64,000 nt of DNA from Burkholderia sp. PAMC 26561 (GTDB lineage: Bacteria; Pseudomonadota; Gammaproteobacteria; Burkholderiales; Burkholderiaceae), in assembly GCF_001557535.2 (NCBI RefSeq), contig NZ_CP014315.1, positions 558,001 to 622,000 on the forward strand, read 5' to 3'. Position 1 is the first letter of the stretch. Each line of letters opens with the position of its first letter. Both the position numbers and the translations under genes were made by a program. Shown here one piece after another: positions 19,089-28,859 of this stretch. Below the pieces are notes generated by a model. The model had not been told where the DNA came from. It searched no databases and worked only from the letters and a program-made list of their open reading frames with translations.

Positions 19089-20267
19089 TTACGACGCCGC
19101 AGGCAGCATGGCCGAGCTGATCGCGATGATCCGCTCAAGGTCGCGCAGGCTCGCGGCATTCGTCTTGCGCAGAATAGTTTTTACCTGTGTGCGGACTGTA
19201 TCCAGGGAGACTTGTCTGTGCCGCGCCACGTCTTCGGCGGTCGCGCCGCCGCTAAAGCGCAAGGCGACTTCCGCTTCCGCTTTGGTCAGGCCGTAAAGTT
19301 CGCTCATGAGGCTCGGCGGGGGTAACCACGCTTGATTCAACTGCCGAACGACCAGCATTGCCGCGCCGGGAGTGACGCCGTAGCGGTCAGCCGGACGGGC
19401 AAACAAATGACTTACGGCAGGAGACACGAGCACCGCCAACTGCGCGTTTTGGGCCGGCTCGTCGCGCGTGGTCCGCAATCTGAATGCCCCGCCCGAGCCG
19501 CCAGCGGTCGCGTCGGCGACGAGTTTGACCAGCGTCGATTGATCCTCCGGGTGGCGCGCAAGCAGACGGATGTCGCCCACGCCAGGGTGTGGTCCCGATC
19601 CGAGCATCGAGAGGCCGCATCGACCGCCGTCCATCAATCTGCTCGCTGCGGCGTTCGCATGCAGGATTCGCATAGAACGGTCCACGAGCACGACAGCGAT
19701 CGCGAGTGCATCCAGCGCGCCGGAACCGAGGTGCGTCCGGTCAGCGATCGCGAGCCGCTTTTCCAGTTGAAGCGCGCGCTGCAGATGGGGCAATAGTGTC
19801 AGCAAGCGGCGCTTGTCGGCGTCGCTGAAAGGTCCGCTCCTCGCATCGCGCGAAAAGCCTATGGGAGCGAACGACTCCGCGCCCGACAAGCCTCCCAGCA
19901 GATAACGAAATCCGGCTGGTCGCGCGTAATCGGCGAAGTACTCGGACTTGTTCAGCGTGCTGTACGGGACGATTTCTTCGTCCACCACCACATTGATACG
20001 AGGCAATCTGGTGTCGCGAAAGTGTTGTTCGGCCGACTGGCGATACGGATCGATCCGGTGGTAGTACGCGGCGTACGAGACGGCGAGTTCGTCGCCGCCG
20101 CCCAGAACCGGGTGAATCCTGCCTGGTACCTCCGGCAGCACCAGACTGACGCGCTGTGCGCCAAAGAGCATGCACAGGCGTGGGGCGACATCGTCCCATG
20201 CCGCCCCGTCGCCGGTCGCTGCGGCATAGATCAAATTAATGACATCAGACAGAGCGGACTCGGGCAC
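19089..20267 (-). CDS. LuxR-type (non-AHL) HTH transcriptional regulator
   Basis: Protein of 392 residues. The C-terminal 65 residues are a LuxR/FixJ-type HTH (GLTKAEAEVALRFSGGATAE, then VSLDTVRTQVKTILRKT). The long N-terminal part looks like a GAF/PAS-type sensory region and contains no autoinducer-binding motif that I recognise. It is divergent from the giant autotransporter gene (284-bp shared upstream region) and 73 bp before the FUSC gene in the same orientation. It may control either. Confidence 0.85.
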   Translation of the reverse strand: MPESALSDVINLIYAAATGDGAAWDDVAPRLCMLFGAQRVSLVLPEVPGRIHPVLGGGDELAVSYAAYYHRIDPYRQSAEQHFRDTRLPRINVVVDEEIVPYSTLNKSEYFADYARPAGFRYLLGGLSGAESFAPIGFSRDARSGPFSDADKRRLLTLLPHLQRALQLEKRLAIADRTHLGSGALDALAIAVVLVDRSMRILHANAAASRLMDGGRCGLSMLGSGPHPGVGDIRLLARHPEDQSTLVKLVADATAGGSGGAFRLRTTRDEPAQNAQLAVLVSPAVSHLFARPADRYGVTPGAAMLVVRQLNQAWLPPPSLMSELYGLTKAEAEVALRFSGGATAEDVARHRQVSLDTVRTQVKTILRKTNAASLRDLERIIAISSAMLPAAS

Positions 20268-20551
20268 TAAAGCCTCCGACTGCCGAAGTGATGCAGTTAC
20301 ATACCCAGTTAAGGGGATGGAATAGCAGTCGAAATTTTACACAATTCTCCCAGGCCGAATTGGCAGAAATGTTCGGCACACACATTGACGGATCGCGTCG
20401 ACTGGCTCTGCACGCCGCCACATCGATCGCGAAATGGACGACTCACCGGGTTTGCCGGTTCACACGCGCCAGCCGCAGAGTCCAGACGAATGTCGATGTG
20501 GAGCCAAGTTAGACGCAACTCTCTCAACCCATCAGATCCGAGGATCATTCC

Positions 20552-23500
20552 ATGTCGGTCCGTCATTCGTGTCGTCTCAGCAGTAGAAGCACTTCCTTAT
20601 CGGCTCGCGCCGCAACCGCGGGACACCCTGCGCGCGCCGCGTTCGATGGGACGCCGCGCCTCGCGCGCCGCCGTCTCGTCCAAATGGTCCACTTGGCCCT
20701 CGGCGCATCGGCGGGCGGTTTGATGCTCGGCGCGCACGCACAGACGAGCGGCAACCCGTGCGCCGGGCTTTCGGCGAATGTCTGCACCATCGGCGCCGCG
20801 GGATCTCCGGGCACGCCCGGACCGAAGAGCGGTCCCGACAATAGCGGCAATCCCGGCACGGCGGCGGGTTCCGCACCTGCGCTGTCGGCCACCTTCAGCC
20901 AGTCGTCGCCGACCGTGTTTTGGAGCGTAGGAAGCGCAGGTAACGAGCCTTCCGCGATTGGCATGCTGAGTATCGGCGGTACGGGCGGAAGCGGCAGCGA
21001 CGCAAGCGGCGGAAATAGCACGCTGGTGCCCTTATCCAATCTGAATGGCGGCGACGGCGGCACGGCCGGCGCCGGCGGCAGCGTGGCGCTCGCCATCACA
21101 TCGGGCGCGCAGGTGCAGGCGATCATGGCCGGCCCGGCCAATCTCGGCGCGGCGAGACAGGCGCCCGCGATATCCGTCGTTTCGCAGGGCGGCGCGGGCG
21201 GCGGCGGCGGTGTCCCCAGCACGGGCGGCACGCAAGGCACATCGCAGATCGGCGGCAGCGCGGGCGACGTGACGGTCCAAGACATGGCGAACCCGAACCA
21301 GGTCAACCCGTTGACGGGTAGCACGGCCGCGGTAATCGGCTTTGGCTCGGGCATTTATGCGGCGTCCGTCGGCGGCGACGGGGGCACAGGTAATCCGCAC
21401 GTGACCAGCTTCAGCGAATTCGGTGTCGATGGTGCGGATTCCGATGCGCCGGGCGGGAACGTCACGGTCACAACAGGCACGTCGATCGTCGGATTTGCAA
21501 ATGGGCGCGTCGGCGGTACCTATCCGAGCGATCAGGGCGCGGGCATCTGGGCGATCAGCGCGGGCGGCGATGGTGGCGCGGGCGGCTCGACCGGAACGGT
21601 TCAGGCGGGCGGTCAGGGCGGCACGGGCGGCGCGGGCGCGCCGGGCGGAAACGTCGCCGTAACAGTCCAATCGGGCAGCGTAGCGACGCAGGCTGGCACC
21701 GGAACGAACCCAATGACGCCCGCGGTCTGGGCGCAGTCGCTCGGCGGAATAGGTGGCGCGGGCGGTGCGGGCGGCGGCGTGGACAACGGCGGGTTCGCCG
21801 GGCATAGCGGCGACGCAGGTTCGGTCACAGTGACAAACAACGGCACGTTATCGACGGCGGGCGCGGCGCACTCGCCGGGCATTCTCGCGCAGTCGCTCGG
21901 CGGCGCGGGCGCGAACGGTGGCAAGGGCGGCGGCTTCGGCGCGTCGGGTGGCGAGGGCGCGTTCGGCGGCAACGGGGGCAACGTGCTCGTCGTAGGCAGC
22001 GGCAGCATCACGACCAGCACTACCGATTCACCTGGCGTGCTCGCGCAGAGCATCGGCGGAGGCGGCGGCAACGGCGGCGATTCCAGCGGCTGGATGGCGG
22101 TCGGTGGCGCGGGCGCTTACGCAGGTTCCGGCGCTAGCGTGACGATCAATTCGAACCAGACCATCACGACGAGCGGGCGGTCGTCGTCGGGCATTCAGGC
22201 GCAGAGTATCGGCGGCGGCGGCGGCAACGGCGGCGACGCCACGAGCGGGCAAGGCGCGGAAATCAATCTGGTGATCGGCGGCAGCGGGAACGCGGGCGGC
22301 AACGGATGGACCGTGCAGGCTTCCAATAGCGGGAATATCGTCACGAGCGGACAGCATGCGTCGGGCATGGAACTTCAGTCGATCGGCGGCGGCGGCGGCA
22401 AGGGCGGCGCGGCATTCAGCAACGACACCAACGGTGTCTTCGGCGCGCAGGAATCGGTTGGCGGTAACGGCGCCGCGGGCGGCTCGGCGGCGTGGGTCGG
22501 GTTTGTTGACGGATCGACGGATACCAACACGGGCACGATTCGCACCAGCGGATCGGATAGCTTCGGGATCGTGGCGCAGAGTATCGGCGGCGGGGGCGGG
22601 CTGGGCGCGGCATCGGTTGCGACATCCAAGACTTATGCGCCCGACGACACGCCATCGCTCTCGCTAACAGCGGCGATCGGAGGCTCGGGCGGCACGGGCG
22701 GCGACGGCAGCACCGCGCAGATCACGAACGCGGGCCTGATCGCCACGAGCGGCGCGGGCGGCATCGGCATGATCGCGCAGAGCATCGGCGGGGGCGGCGG
22801 TGCGGGCGGGGATTCGTCGGCGACGTCAAGCACGACCGGCAGCGAACTCAACATTGATTCGTCGGTGGCGATCGGCGGCAAGGGTAAATCGGGCGGCGAC
22901 GCCAACGCGGTGAATGCCGCCAACACCGGCCTGATCGTCACGACGGGTGAATCGGCGGATGGCATCCTGGCCCAGTCGATCGGTGGCGGCGGCGGCAACG
23001 GCGGCAGCGGCGATGCACAGGCGAAGGCCACCGGCGACGGTACGAACATCTCGGCGAGCATTCCAATCGGTGGCAATAGCGGAAAAGGCGGCAACGCGCT
23101 GGGCCTGGTGCAAGCGAGCAATAGCGGAGCGCTTCTCACGCTCGGGGACGGTGCGTCGGGCATCATCGCGCAGGCCGTGGGCGGCGGAGGCGGGCGCGCG
23201 GGCGGCGCGGCGGGCACGAGCAAAGGCGATTTCAGCGCGACCGTGAGCATCGGCGGCTCGGGTGGCACCGGCGGTTCGGCGACCGTCGTGGATGCGGCGA
23301 ACAATCCGACGGCCTCGGTGCAGGGGAGCAACAGTGGCTCGATCGTCACGTTCGGCGCGGACGCCTCGGCGGTCGTCGCACAGAGCATCGGCGGCGGTGG
23401 CGGTATGGGCGGCAAGGCGGCGACGAGCCTCGGCAGCAAGAAGTCCACGGGCGACGGCGGCAACGGCAGCAGCGCCACTAATCCAACGCTCGACGCGCTC

Positions 23501-26500
23501 GCCAACGCTTTCAAGGACGGCGGCATCGGCAGCCAATACACGAGCGTCGCCGCGTTGAGCGCGCTCGCCGGCCAACTGCTCGATACTTCTCCCGCCACCG
23601 TGACCTCGGGCCGTCTCGGTTCAAGCCCGGCGGACGACGCCAGCGATCTTGGCAATCTCGGCGAAGACCAGGGCGACGCGGGCGACGACACCAACGCCAC
23701 GTCGATCAAGACCAACATCGCGATCGGCGGCTCGGGCGGAGCGGCCGGCAACGGCGGCATCGTGCAGGTCAGCAATACCGGCAGCATCGGCACGATCGGC
23801 GTCATGTCCGACGGCATTCTCGCGCAATCGATCGGCGGCGGCGGCGGCAAGGGCGGCGCGGCGACGAGCTCCGGCTCGCTCAGCGTCGATCAGGACAGCG
23901 TCAGCGCACCGGTTGCGGTGGGCGGCTCGGGCGGCGCGGCGGGCAGCGGATCGAACGTGACGGTCACCAACGACACCAACGCCAGCATCATCACGATCGG
24001 CTCAATGGCGAACGGCATCGTGGCGCAGAGCATCGGCGGCGGCGGCGGGATGGGCGGCGTCGCGGGCGGGCGCAACGGCGCGCTGCAAGGGCTCAATGTC
24101 AGCAACAAGGGCATCAACATCGGCGGCGATGAGATCGGCAAGAGCAAGGATGCCGCGACGATCCTAGCCGGCACGGTCACCGTCAACAATAACGCGGGCG
24201 CGAGCATTCTCACCGAAAGCCACGACGCAAGCGGGATCATCGCGCAAAGCATCGCCGGAGGCGGCGGCATCGTGAAGGCGGCGTCGACTGACGCCAAAGA
24301 CAACGCGGGCGGTGGCGCCAACGCGGACCCGATCAAGAACAACGGCACGTTCGAGTTGAACGTCGTCTTCGGCGGCACCGGCAATGACGGCAGTAACGGC
24401 TCGGCCGGCGCGGCCAACGTCAGCAACAGCGGCACGATCACGACCCAAGGGCGCAACTCGTACGGCGTGCTCGCGCAAAGCGTGGGCGGCGGTGGCGGAA
24501 TCGTGCTAGGGGGCGAAATTTCGGGCGGCCCGGGCGGCTTCATGAACATCGCTGCGATGCGCGGCAATGGCGGCGACGTGACCGCGACCACGAACAGCGG
24601 CAGCAGCATCGACACCGGCGGGCAGGGTGCAGTCGGCATCTTCGCGCAAAGTGTTGGCGGCGGCGGCGGCATCGCGGGCGACACGGGCTTGTCGCAAGAG
24701 CATCTAAATTACTACGCCGCCAATAACCACCCGGGCAGCGGCAACGGCGGCACGGTTGCGGTGACGGTCGGCGCCGGATCGAGCGTGCAGACGAGCGGCG
24801 CCAACGCACCAGCGATCATCGCGCAGAGCGTGGGCGGCGGCGGCGGCTACTTCACGGCGGGCGCGAGCGAATACGCGCAAGGCTTGTATGCGGGGTCGTT
24901 CGGCGGGTCGGGCATCGGCGGGTCCGTCAACGTGAACGTGAGCGGCACGGTCAGCGCAACGGGCGCGGCGTCGCCCGGGATTTACGCGCAAAGCTCGCAG
25001 TCGGGTGGCGCGGACCTGGAGGGATCGCAGATCGTCGTCAACGTCAATCAGGGCGCGACGGTTTCCGGCGGTAAGGACTTCTACCACGGCGGAGACGGCA
25101 CGGCGGCGGCCATTCAGGTCTTCGAAGGCTTGCTGAGCATCGATGGCACGACGCCGCTCAACGCGGTCAACAATAACGGCCTCATCACCTCGACGGCCGG
25201 TGTCAATGGCTCGGCGGTCTTTAGTTACAACGGCGACACGCTCGTGCATAACGGCGCGACCGGTGTGATCGATGGCACGATCAATCTCGAGAACGACGGC
25301 GGCGAAGGACTGGTGGTGAACGATCCGGGCGGCACGTTGAATACGGGCTCGACGGTCGCGGCGGCGCTCACGCGCAACAACGGGACACTCGATGTCGGCG
25401 GCAGGAGCGCGCCCGGCGCGGTCACTCTCGTGACGGGCGATCTGCAGCAGGGCGCGACGGGCAACATCGTGGTCGACGGCGATCACGTCGCAGGCACAAG
25501 CGATCGTCTGGTCGTGGCGGGTAACGCGACGCTCGCGGGCCAACTCGTGATGCGCCCGGCACGTCTTACGAACAGCACGCTGGATGTGATAGACGTGAAA
25601 GGCGCGCTCGATGCCTCGCAATTACAGATGAGCAATCCCTACCTCGTCAGATACACGCTGGCGAGTGGCAAGCCGTTGGATGCGCAGAGCGGCGGCCAGT
25701 CGCTCTACGTCACGCCGCATGCGAGTTTCGCGGCGAACGCGGAGGGTATGAGCGCGAACGCGCAGGCGGTCGCGACCCATCTGCAGGCCAATTTCGACGC
25801 AGGCGCGAATGCCGACGCGCTCGGTACAGCGTTCGCGCAGTTGGCGAATGGTGTTGCGAATCACGCGTCCTATAACGCAGCGCTCAACCGGCTAGGCAAT
25901 GAAACGCAGCAAGCCGTCGGAACCGCGAGCCTTGCCGCGAGCCACGCGTTCGTCGAGCGCATGTATAGCTGCCCGTCGTTCGACAGCCCGGCCAACGCGA
26001 TGATGCACGAACGCGACTGCGTGTGGGGACGCATTATTGATAACCATACGAGCGCAGATGGGGCGGGCACGATCGGCTATTCAGCGAACACGTATGCGAT
26101 GCAGTTCGGTGGCCAGCACGCGATCGGCGACGGTTGGTTCGTCGGCGGCAGCGTCGGCTACGACACGTCGAACCTCGATGGCTCGGATGGTGTCGGCGAC
26201 GTGACCGGACACGGCCCGCAAGTCGGCGTCGTGCTCAAAAAGGAAATCGGCAACTGGACGATTTCCGGCGGCGCAGACGCAGCCTACGGCTGGTACGACT
26301 CCATGCGAAACGTCTCGCTGCCGGGTTATGCCGCACAGGCGAAGGGCGACTTCAACAGCTACGAGGCCGGCTTGCACTCGCGCGTCGCGTACACAATCCC
26401 GATGAACGACTGGTACATGAAGCCTTATCTGGACTTGCACGTCGTCCACCTCCATACGGGCGGATTCACGGAGCAGGGCGCGGGTGCGCTGGACCTTGCC

Positions 26501-26842
26501 GTCAACGGTTCGACTGCCACGACGTTGTCCGCATCGCCGATGTTCGAGGTCGGCGGCCGCTGGACGTTCGCGAACGGCATGGTCTTGCGGCCGGACGTTG
26601 CAGCCGGCGCGATTTTCCACAACCGGAATCACTGGGAATCGAGCGCGCAGTTCGTCGGCAGCGCGCCGGGCGTCGCGCCGTTTACTACCCAAACGTCGGC
26701 GCCGTCGGCGCTCGCCAAGGTCAAGCTGGACATGAACCTCAGCGTCTCCAAAAGCACGGAGATCAAGCTGGAGTATGGCGGCCAGTTCGGCAGCGGCTAC
26801 AGCTCGAATGAGGGCATCTTGCGCGTGAATCACCTGTTCTGA
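20552..26842 (+). CDS. Giant glycine-rich type Va autotransporter
   Basis: Protein of 2096 residues. An extended signal peptide has a basic region to about residue 42 and a hydrophobic core at 43-60, with predicted cleavage after AHA at 63. The passenger (64 to about 1800) is extremely rich in Gly, Ser, Ala and Asn. From about residue 393 to 1480 it is built from some 17 units ending in AQSIGGGGG-like motifs, a pattern expected to form a beta-helix. A final segment of about 275 residues (from around 1820) is the autotransporter beta-barrel, ending in Phe (LRVNHLF) as the Bam machinery requires. Likely a surface adhesin or biofilm factor. GAGG eight bases before the ATG supports the start. Confidence 0.9.
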   Translation: MSVRHSCRLSSRSTSLSARAATAGHPARAAFDGTPRLARRRLVQMVHLALGASAGGLMLGAHAQTSGNPCAGLSANVCTIGAAGSPGTPGPKSGPDNSGNPGTAAGSAPALSATFSQSSPTVFWSVGSAGNEPSAIGMLSIGGTGGSGSDASGGNSTLVPLSNLNGGDGGTAGAGGSVALAITSGAQVQAIMAGPANLGAARQAPAISVVSQGGAGGGGGVPSTGGTQGTSQIGGSAGDVTVQDMANPNQVNPLTGSTAAVIGFGSGIYAASVGGDGGTGNPHVTSFSEFGVDGADSDAPGGNVTVTTGTSIVGFANGRVGGTYPSDQGAGIWAISAGGDGGAGGSTGTVQAGGQGGTGGAGAPGGNVAVTVQSGSVATQAGTGTNPMTPAVWAQSLGGIGGAGGAGGGVDNGGFAGHSGDAGSVTVTNNGTLSTAGAAHSPGILAQSLGGAGANGGKGGGFGASGGEGAFGGNGGNVLVVGSGSITTSTTDSPGVLAQSIGGGGGNGGDSSGWMAVGGAGAYAGSGASVTINSNQTITTSGRSSSGIQAQSIGGGGGNGGDATSGQGAEINLVIGGSGNAGGNGWTVQASNSGNIVTSGQHASGMELQSIGGGGGKGGAAFSNDTNGVFGAQESVGGNGAAGGSAAWVGFVDGSTDTNTGTIRTSGSDSFGIVAQSIGGGGGLGAASVATSKTYAPDDTPSLSLTAAIGGSGGTGGDGSTAQITNAGLIATSGAGGIGMIAQSIGGGGGAGGDSSATSSTTGSELNIDSSVAIGGKGKSGGDANAVNAANTGLIVTTGESADGILAQSIGGGGGNGGSGDAQAKATGDGTNISASIPIGGNSGKGGNALGLVQASNSGALLTLGDGASGIIAQAVGGGGGRAGGAAGTSKGDFSATVSIGGSGGTGGSATVVDAANNPTASVQGSNSGSIVTFGADASAVVAQSIGGGGGMGGKAATSLGSKKSTGDGGNGSSATNPTLDALANAFKDGGIGSQYTSVAALSALAGQLLDTSPATVTSGRLGSSPADDASDLGNLGEDQGDAGDDTNATSIKTNIAIGGSGGAAGNGGIVQVSNTGSIGTIGVMSDGILAQSIGGGGGKGGAATSSGSLSVDQDSVSAPVAVGGSGGAAGSGSNVTVTNDTNASIITIGSMANGIVAQSIGGGGGMGGVAGGRNGALQGLNVSNKGINIGGDEIGKSKDAATILAGTVTVNNNAGASILTESHDASGIIAQSIAGGGGIVKAASTDAKDNAGGGANADPIKNNGTFELNVVFGGTGNDGSNGSAGAANVSNSGTITTQGRNSYGVLAQSVGGGGGIVLGGEISGGPGGFMNIAAMRGNGGDVTATTNSGSSIDTGGQGAVGIFAQSVGGGGGIAGDTGLSQEHLNYYAANNHPGSGNGGTVAVTVGAGSSVQTSGANAPAIIAQSVGGGGGYFTAGASEYAQGLYAGSFGGSGIGGSVNVNVSGTVSATGAASPGIYAQSSQSGGADLEGSQIVVNVNQGATVSGGKDFYHGGDGTAAAIQVFEGLLSIDGTTPLNAVNNNGLITSTAGVNGSAVFSYNGDTLVHNGATGVIDGTINLENDGGEGLVVNDPGGTLNTGSTVAAALTRNNGTLDVGGRSAPGAVTLVTGDLQQGATGNIVVDGDHVAGTSDRLVVAGNATLAGQLVMRPARLTNSTLDVIDVKGALDASQLQMSNPYLVRYTLASGKPLDAQSGGQSLYVTPHASFAANAEGMSANAQAVATHLQANFDAGANADALGTAFAQLANGVANHASYNAALNRLGNETQQAVGTASLAASHAFVERMYSCPSFDSPANAMMHERDCVWGRIIDNHTSADGAGTIGYSANTYAMQFGGQHAIGDGWFVGGSVGYDTSNLDGSDGVGDVTGHGPQVGVVLKKEIGNWTISGGADAAYGWYDSMRNVSLPGYAAQAKGDFNSYEAGLHSRVAYTIPMNDWYMKPYLDLHVVHLHTGGFTEQGAGALDLAVNGSTATTLSASPMFEVGGRWTFANGMVLRPDVAAGAIFHNRNHWESSAQFVGSAPGVAPFTTQTSAPSALAKVKLDMNLSVSKSTEIKLEYGGQFGSGYSSNEGILRVNHLF
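21730..25000 (+). repeat. Coding tandem-like repeats of the autotransporter passenger
   Basis: Seventeen diverged copies of a unit ending in (I/V/L)AQS(I/V/L)GGGGG, spaced at about 45-100 residues. The early units read WAQSLGGIGG and LAQSLGGAGA, most of the middle copies LAQSIGGGGGNGG-type, and the last is degraded (YAQSSQSGG). Two weaker forms (YAASVGGDGG, WAISAGGDGG) precede them. The DNA is strongly GGC-biased and is a likely hotspot for repeat-number change. Confidence 0.8.
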
Positions 26843-26905
26843 TTCCGCTTTGCCAAGCACGTCCGCGGCGTTCGGCTTGTACGCTGCATTTTCGGAAACA
26901 CCACC

Positions 26906-27406
26906 ATGAATATGAATTCCAAATTGACTGAAAGCGCTAGCTTGACGCTTACGAACGATCGACGCGTCGCCATTCCTGAGATCGGGCTTGAGTTGAGGGT
27001 CCGCACGCCGCAAGATTTCGCGGGCAGCGGCCTCGAACTGATCGAAACGACAAACGCGCCGGGCTTCGGTCCACCGCTGCACAAGCATCGCGAAGCCGAG
27101 ATCTTCTACATCTTGCAGGGGCGCTATCTTTTCGAAGTCGATGGCAAGCGCTTTGAAGCGACAGCGGGCGACACCGTCGTGGCGAATGGCAACGTGCCGC
27201 ATCGCTTCGTAAATACCGACAGCGATCCATCGAAGCAACTGGTGATGATTGTTCCTGGCTTCGACGCGCTCGCGTTCTTTACTAAACTAGGCGCGGCAAT
27301 GAAGGGCGGAAGGCTCGATGACGAGGCGAAGCAGGCGTTCAGCGCGCGGTGGGGCGTCGAGTTTTTAGGGCCGCCTCTGGGTACTCCGTCAAGGGGGACA
27401 GAATGA
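26906..27406 (+). CDS. Cupin-domain protein
   Basis: Small beta-barrel protein of 166 residues. The cupin motif 1 is readable as PPLHKHREAEIFYILQGRY, and motif 2 as GDTVVANGNVPHRFVN, with the His/Glu metal ligands in place. The family includes isomerases, dioxygenases and sensory proteins, so function is open. Its stop overlaps the start of the next gene (ATGA), so the two were an operon. Confidence 0.8.
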   Translation: MNMNSKLTESASLTLTNDRRVAIPEIGLELRVRTPQDFAGSGLELIETTNAPGFGPPLHKHREAEIFYILQGRYLFEVDGKRFEATAGDTVVANGNVPHRFVNTDSDPSKQLVMIVPGFDALAFFTKLGAAMKGGRLDDEAKQAFSARWGVEFLGPPLGTPSRGTE

Positions 27407-28077
27407 ACGCCGCGCCGCTACAGGTGCGCGATATCGGGAGCTTTCACATCGGCGGCCACATGGTTTCGCTCACTCGGTTAGCGCCGAGATTGCGTGTCAG
27501 CACGGCCAATGGCGCGGTTCATCCCATCGATCCCAATGGAGAGATGATCGCCGGGCAGATGTACGTGCAGTACGTCAAGCTCGCGTCGCCTCGCAGTCCG
27601 CATCCTCTTTTGCTCTGGCATGGCGGAGGCATGAGCGGCGCCAACTGGGAAACGACACCCGATGGGCGCGCCGGATGGCAGATGTTTTTTCTTCGTGCGG
27701 GCTTCGACGTGTTCGTGTCAGATGCAGTCGAACGAGGTCGAGCGTCGTGGGCTCCGTATCCCGACGTCTACGCGGACGCGCCGTATTTCCGCACGGGACG
27801 CGAAGCATGGGAGGAAACGTTCCGCTTCGGTCCGGCCGGTTCCTGGCATGCCGATCCTGCGCAACGTCGTACACACGACGGACTTCGCTTTCCTGTCGAG
27901 CGGATGGAAAGGTTCATGAACCAGTTCATTCCGCGCTGGGGCGGCAACGATGCGCTCACACAGCATGCCTACGACGCACTCGTTGGCAGTCTCGAAAGCA
28001 GCATCGTGCTGACCCACAGTCAAGGCGGCAGTTTTGGGCTCAACGCCGCGCTGCACGCGCCGGATATCGACCAGTAG
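27403..28077 (+). pseudogene. Alpha/beta hydrolase truncated after the nucleophile
   Basis: The readable 224 residues cover the first part of an alpha/beta hydrolase: HG oxyanion region (LLLWHGGGMSGANW) and nucleophile elbow (LTHSQGGSFG). The frame stops about 15 residues after the elbow. The acid and histidine of the triad and the rest of the fold, normally another 100 residues or more, are absent. No continuation appears in the other frames downstream. It is therefore a 3'-truncated gene, probably from an insertion or deletion event; the following 780 bases are gene-free. The ATG at 27403 overlaps the cupin stop. Confidence 0.7.
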
Positions 28078-28859
28078 GATTGACTGGACATTGCTGCGAT
28101 CCTTGATTTAAGCCATCATGGTATCGGTATCTAAGCATCAAAACCTCTTGCTCATCTGTGCGCAAAGATACATACCCAGGAAATGCGCAGCCATACCAGC
28201 AAGCAATACCATCCTGATTATGATGATCAGAGCAATTTTAATTCTGCATGAAAGGTCTCGACTGCGGCAATCACGCGGCAATTGCACTAGAACTCTAGCA
28301 GCACGCTTGTATATGATCCGCCGCTGCCGGTGCCGCGAGAAACTTGACTAGCACGCTTGGCGTGCAAAGCGGCGCTCAGATGATTCGGCGTCGTACGGAG
28401 AGCGGTGGGTCGAGTTGAGCAACTGGGTCCAAAGAGGTCAGCAGTTTACATTGCGCCTTGAGAAAGTCGAATGAATGATTCCCACTGCGAAACATGGTCA
28501 TGTGCCGCGCTAGCATTTCCGCCCGAAAAGGCGCGGTCGGAGGCAAGAAAACGAGGTGCCTTGCCTGTTCATATCGCCCGGTTGACTAGCGATTAACTAC
28601 GTAAATCGGTTTTGCGGTCATGAGAGCGGCCAAACCTGGCGTTCCAGTGCTGATTGAACTTAGATGCGTCCATATATAGCGCGAAAATGAGGGCGGCGCC
28701 GATGAGAATTTGATAATTAGCATGAATTCGTTTCCTTAAAAGTCTTGTTTTCGCCGTCGAATCAGCATTGCAGATAATTGTTGCTGCTCGGAGCAGTGGG
28801 AGGCGTTTCCACATGGTCTATGTTCCTCGCTTTACCCGTACGAGACTGCGGAGGTGTGG
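28078..28859. other. Gene-free region after the truncated hydrolase
   Basis: No supported gene. A 73-residue minus-strand frame at 28593-28814 has one hydrophobic stretch (YQILIGAALIFALY) but no recognisable family. The imperfect direct repeat AGCACGCTTG occurs near 28307 and 28352. The lower coding quality here fits a rearrangement scar. Confidence 0.4.

Noticed and set aside
22633..23850. 405-residue Pro/Ala-rich minus-strand frame with PPPPP repeats
   Set aside because: Reverse complement of the Gly-rich autotransporter repeats; the repeat pattern explains the long frame.
28593..28814. 73-residue minus-strand frame with one hydrophobic segment
   Set aside because: No family, no strong ribosome site and located in a low-quality gap.
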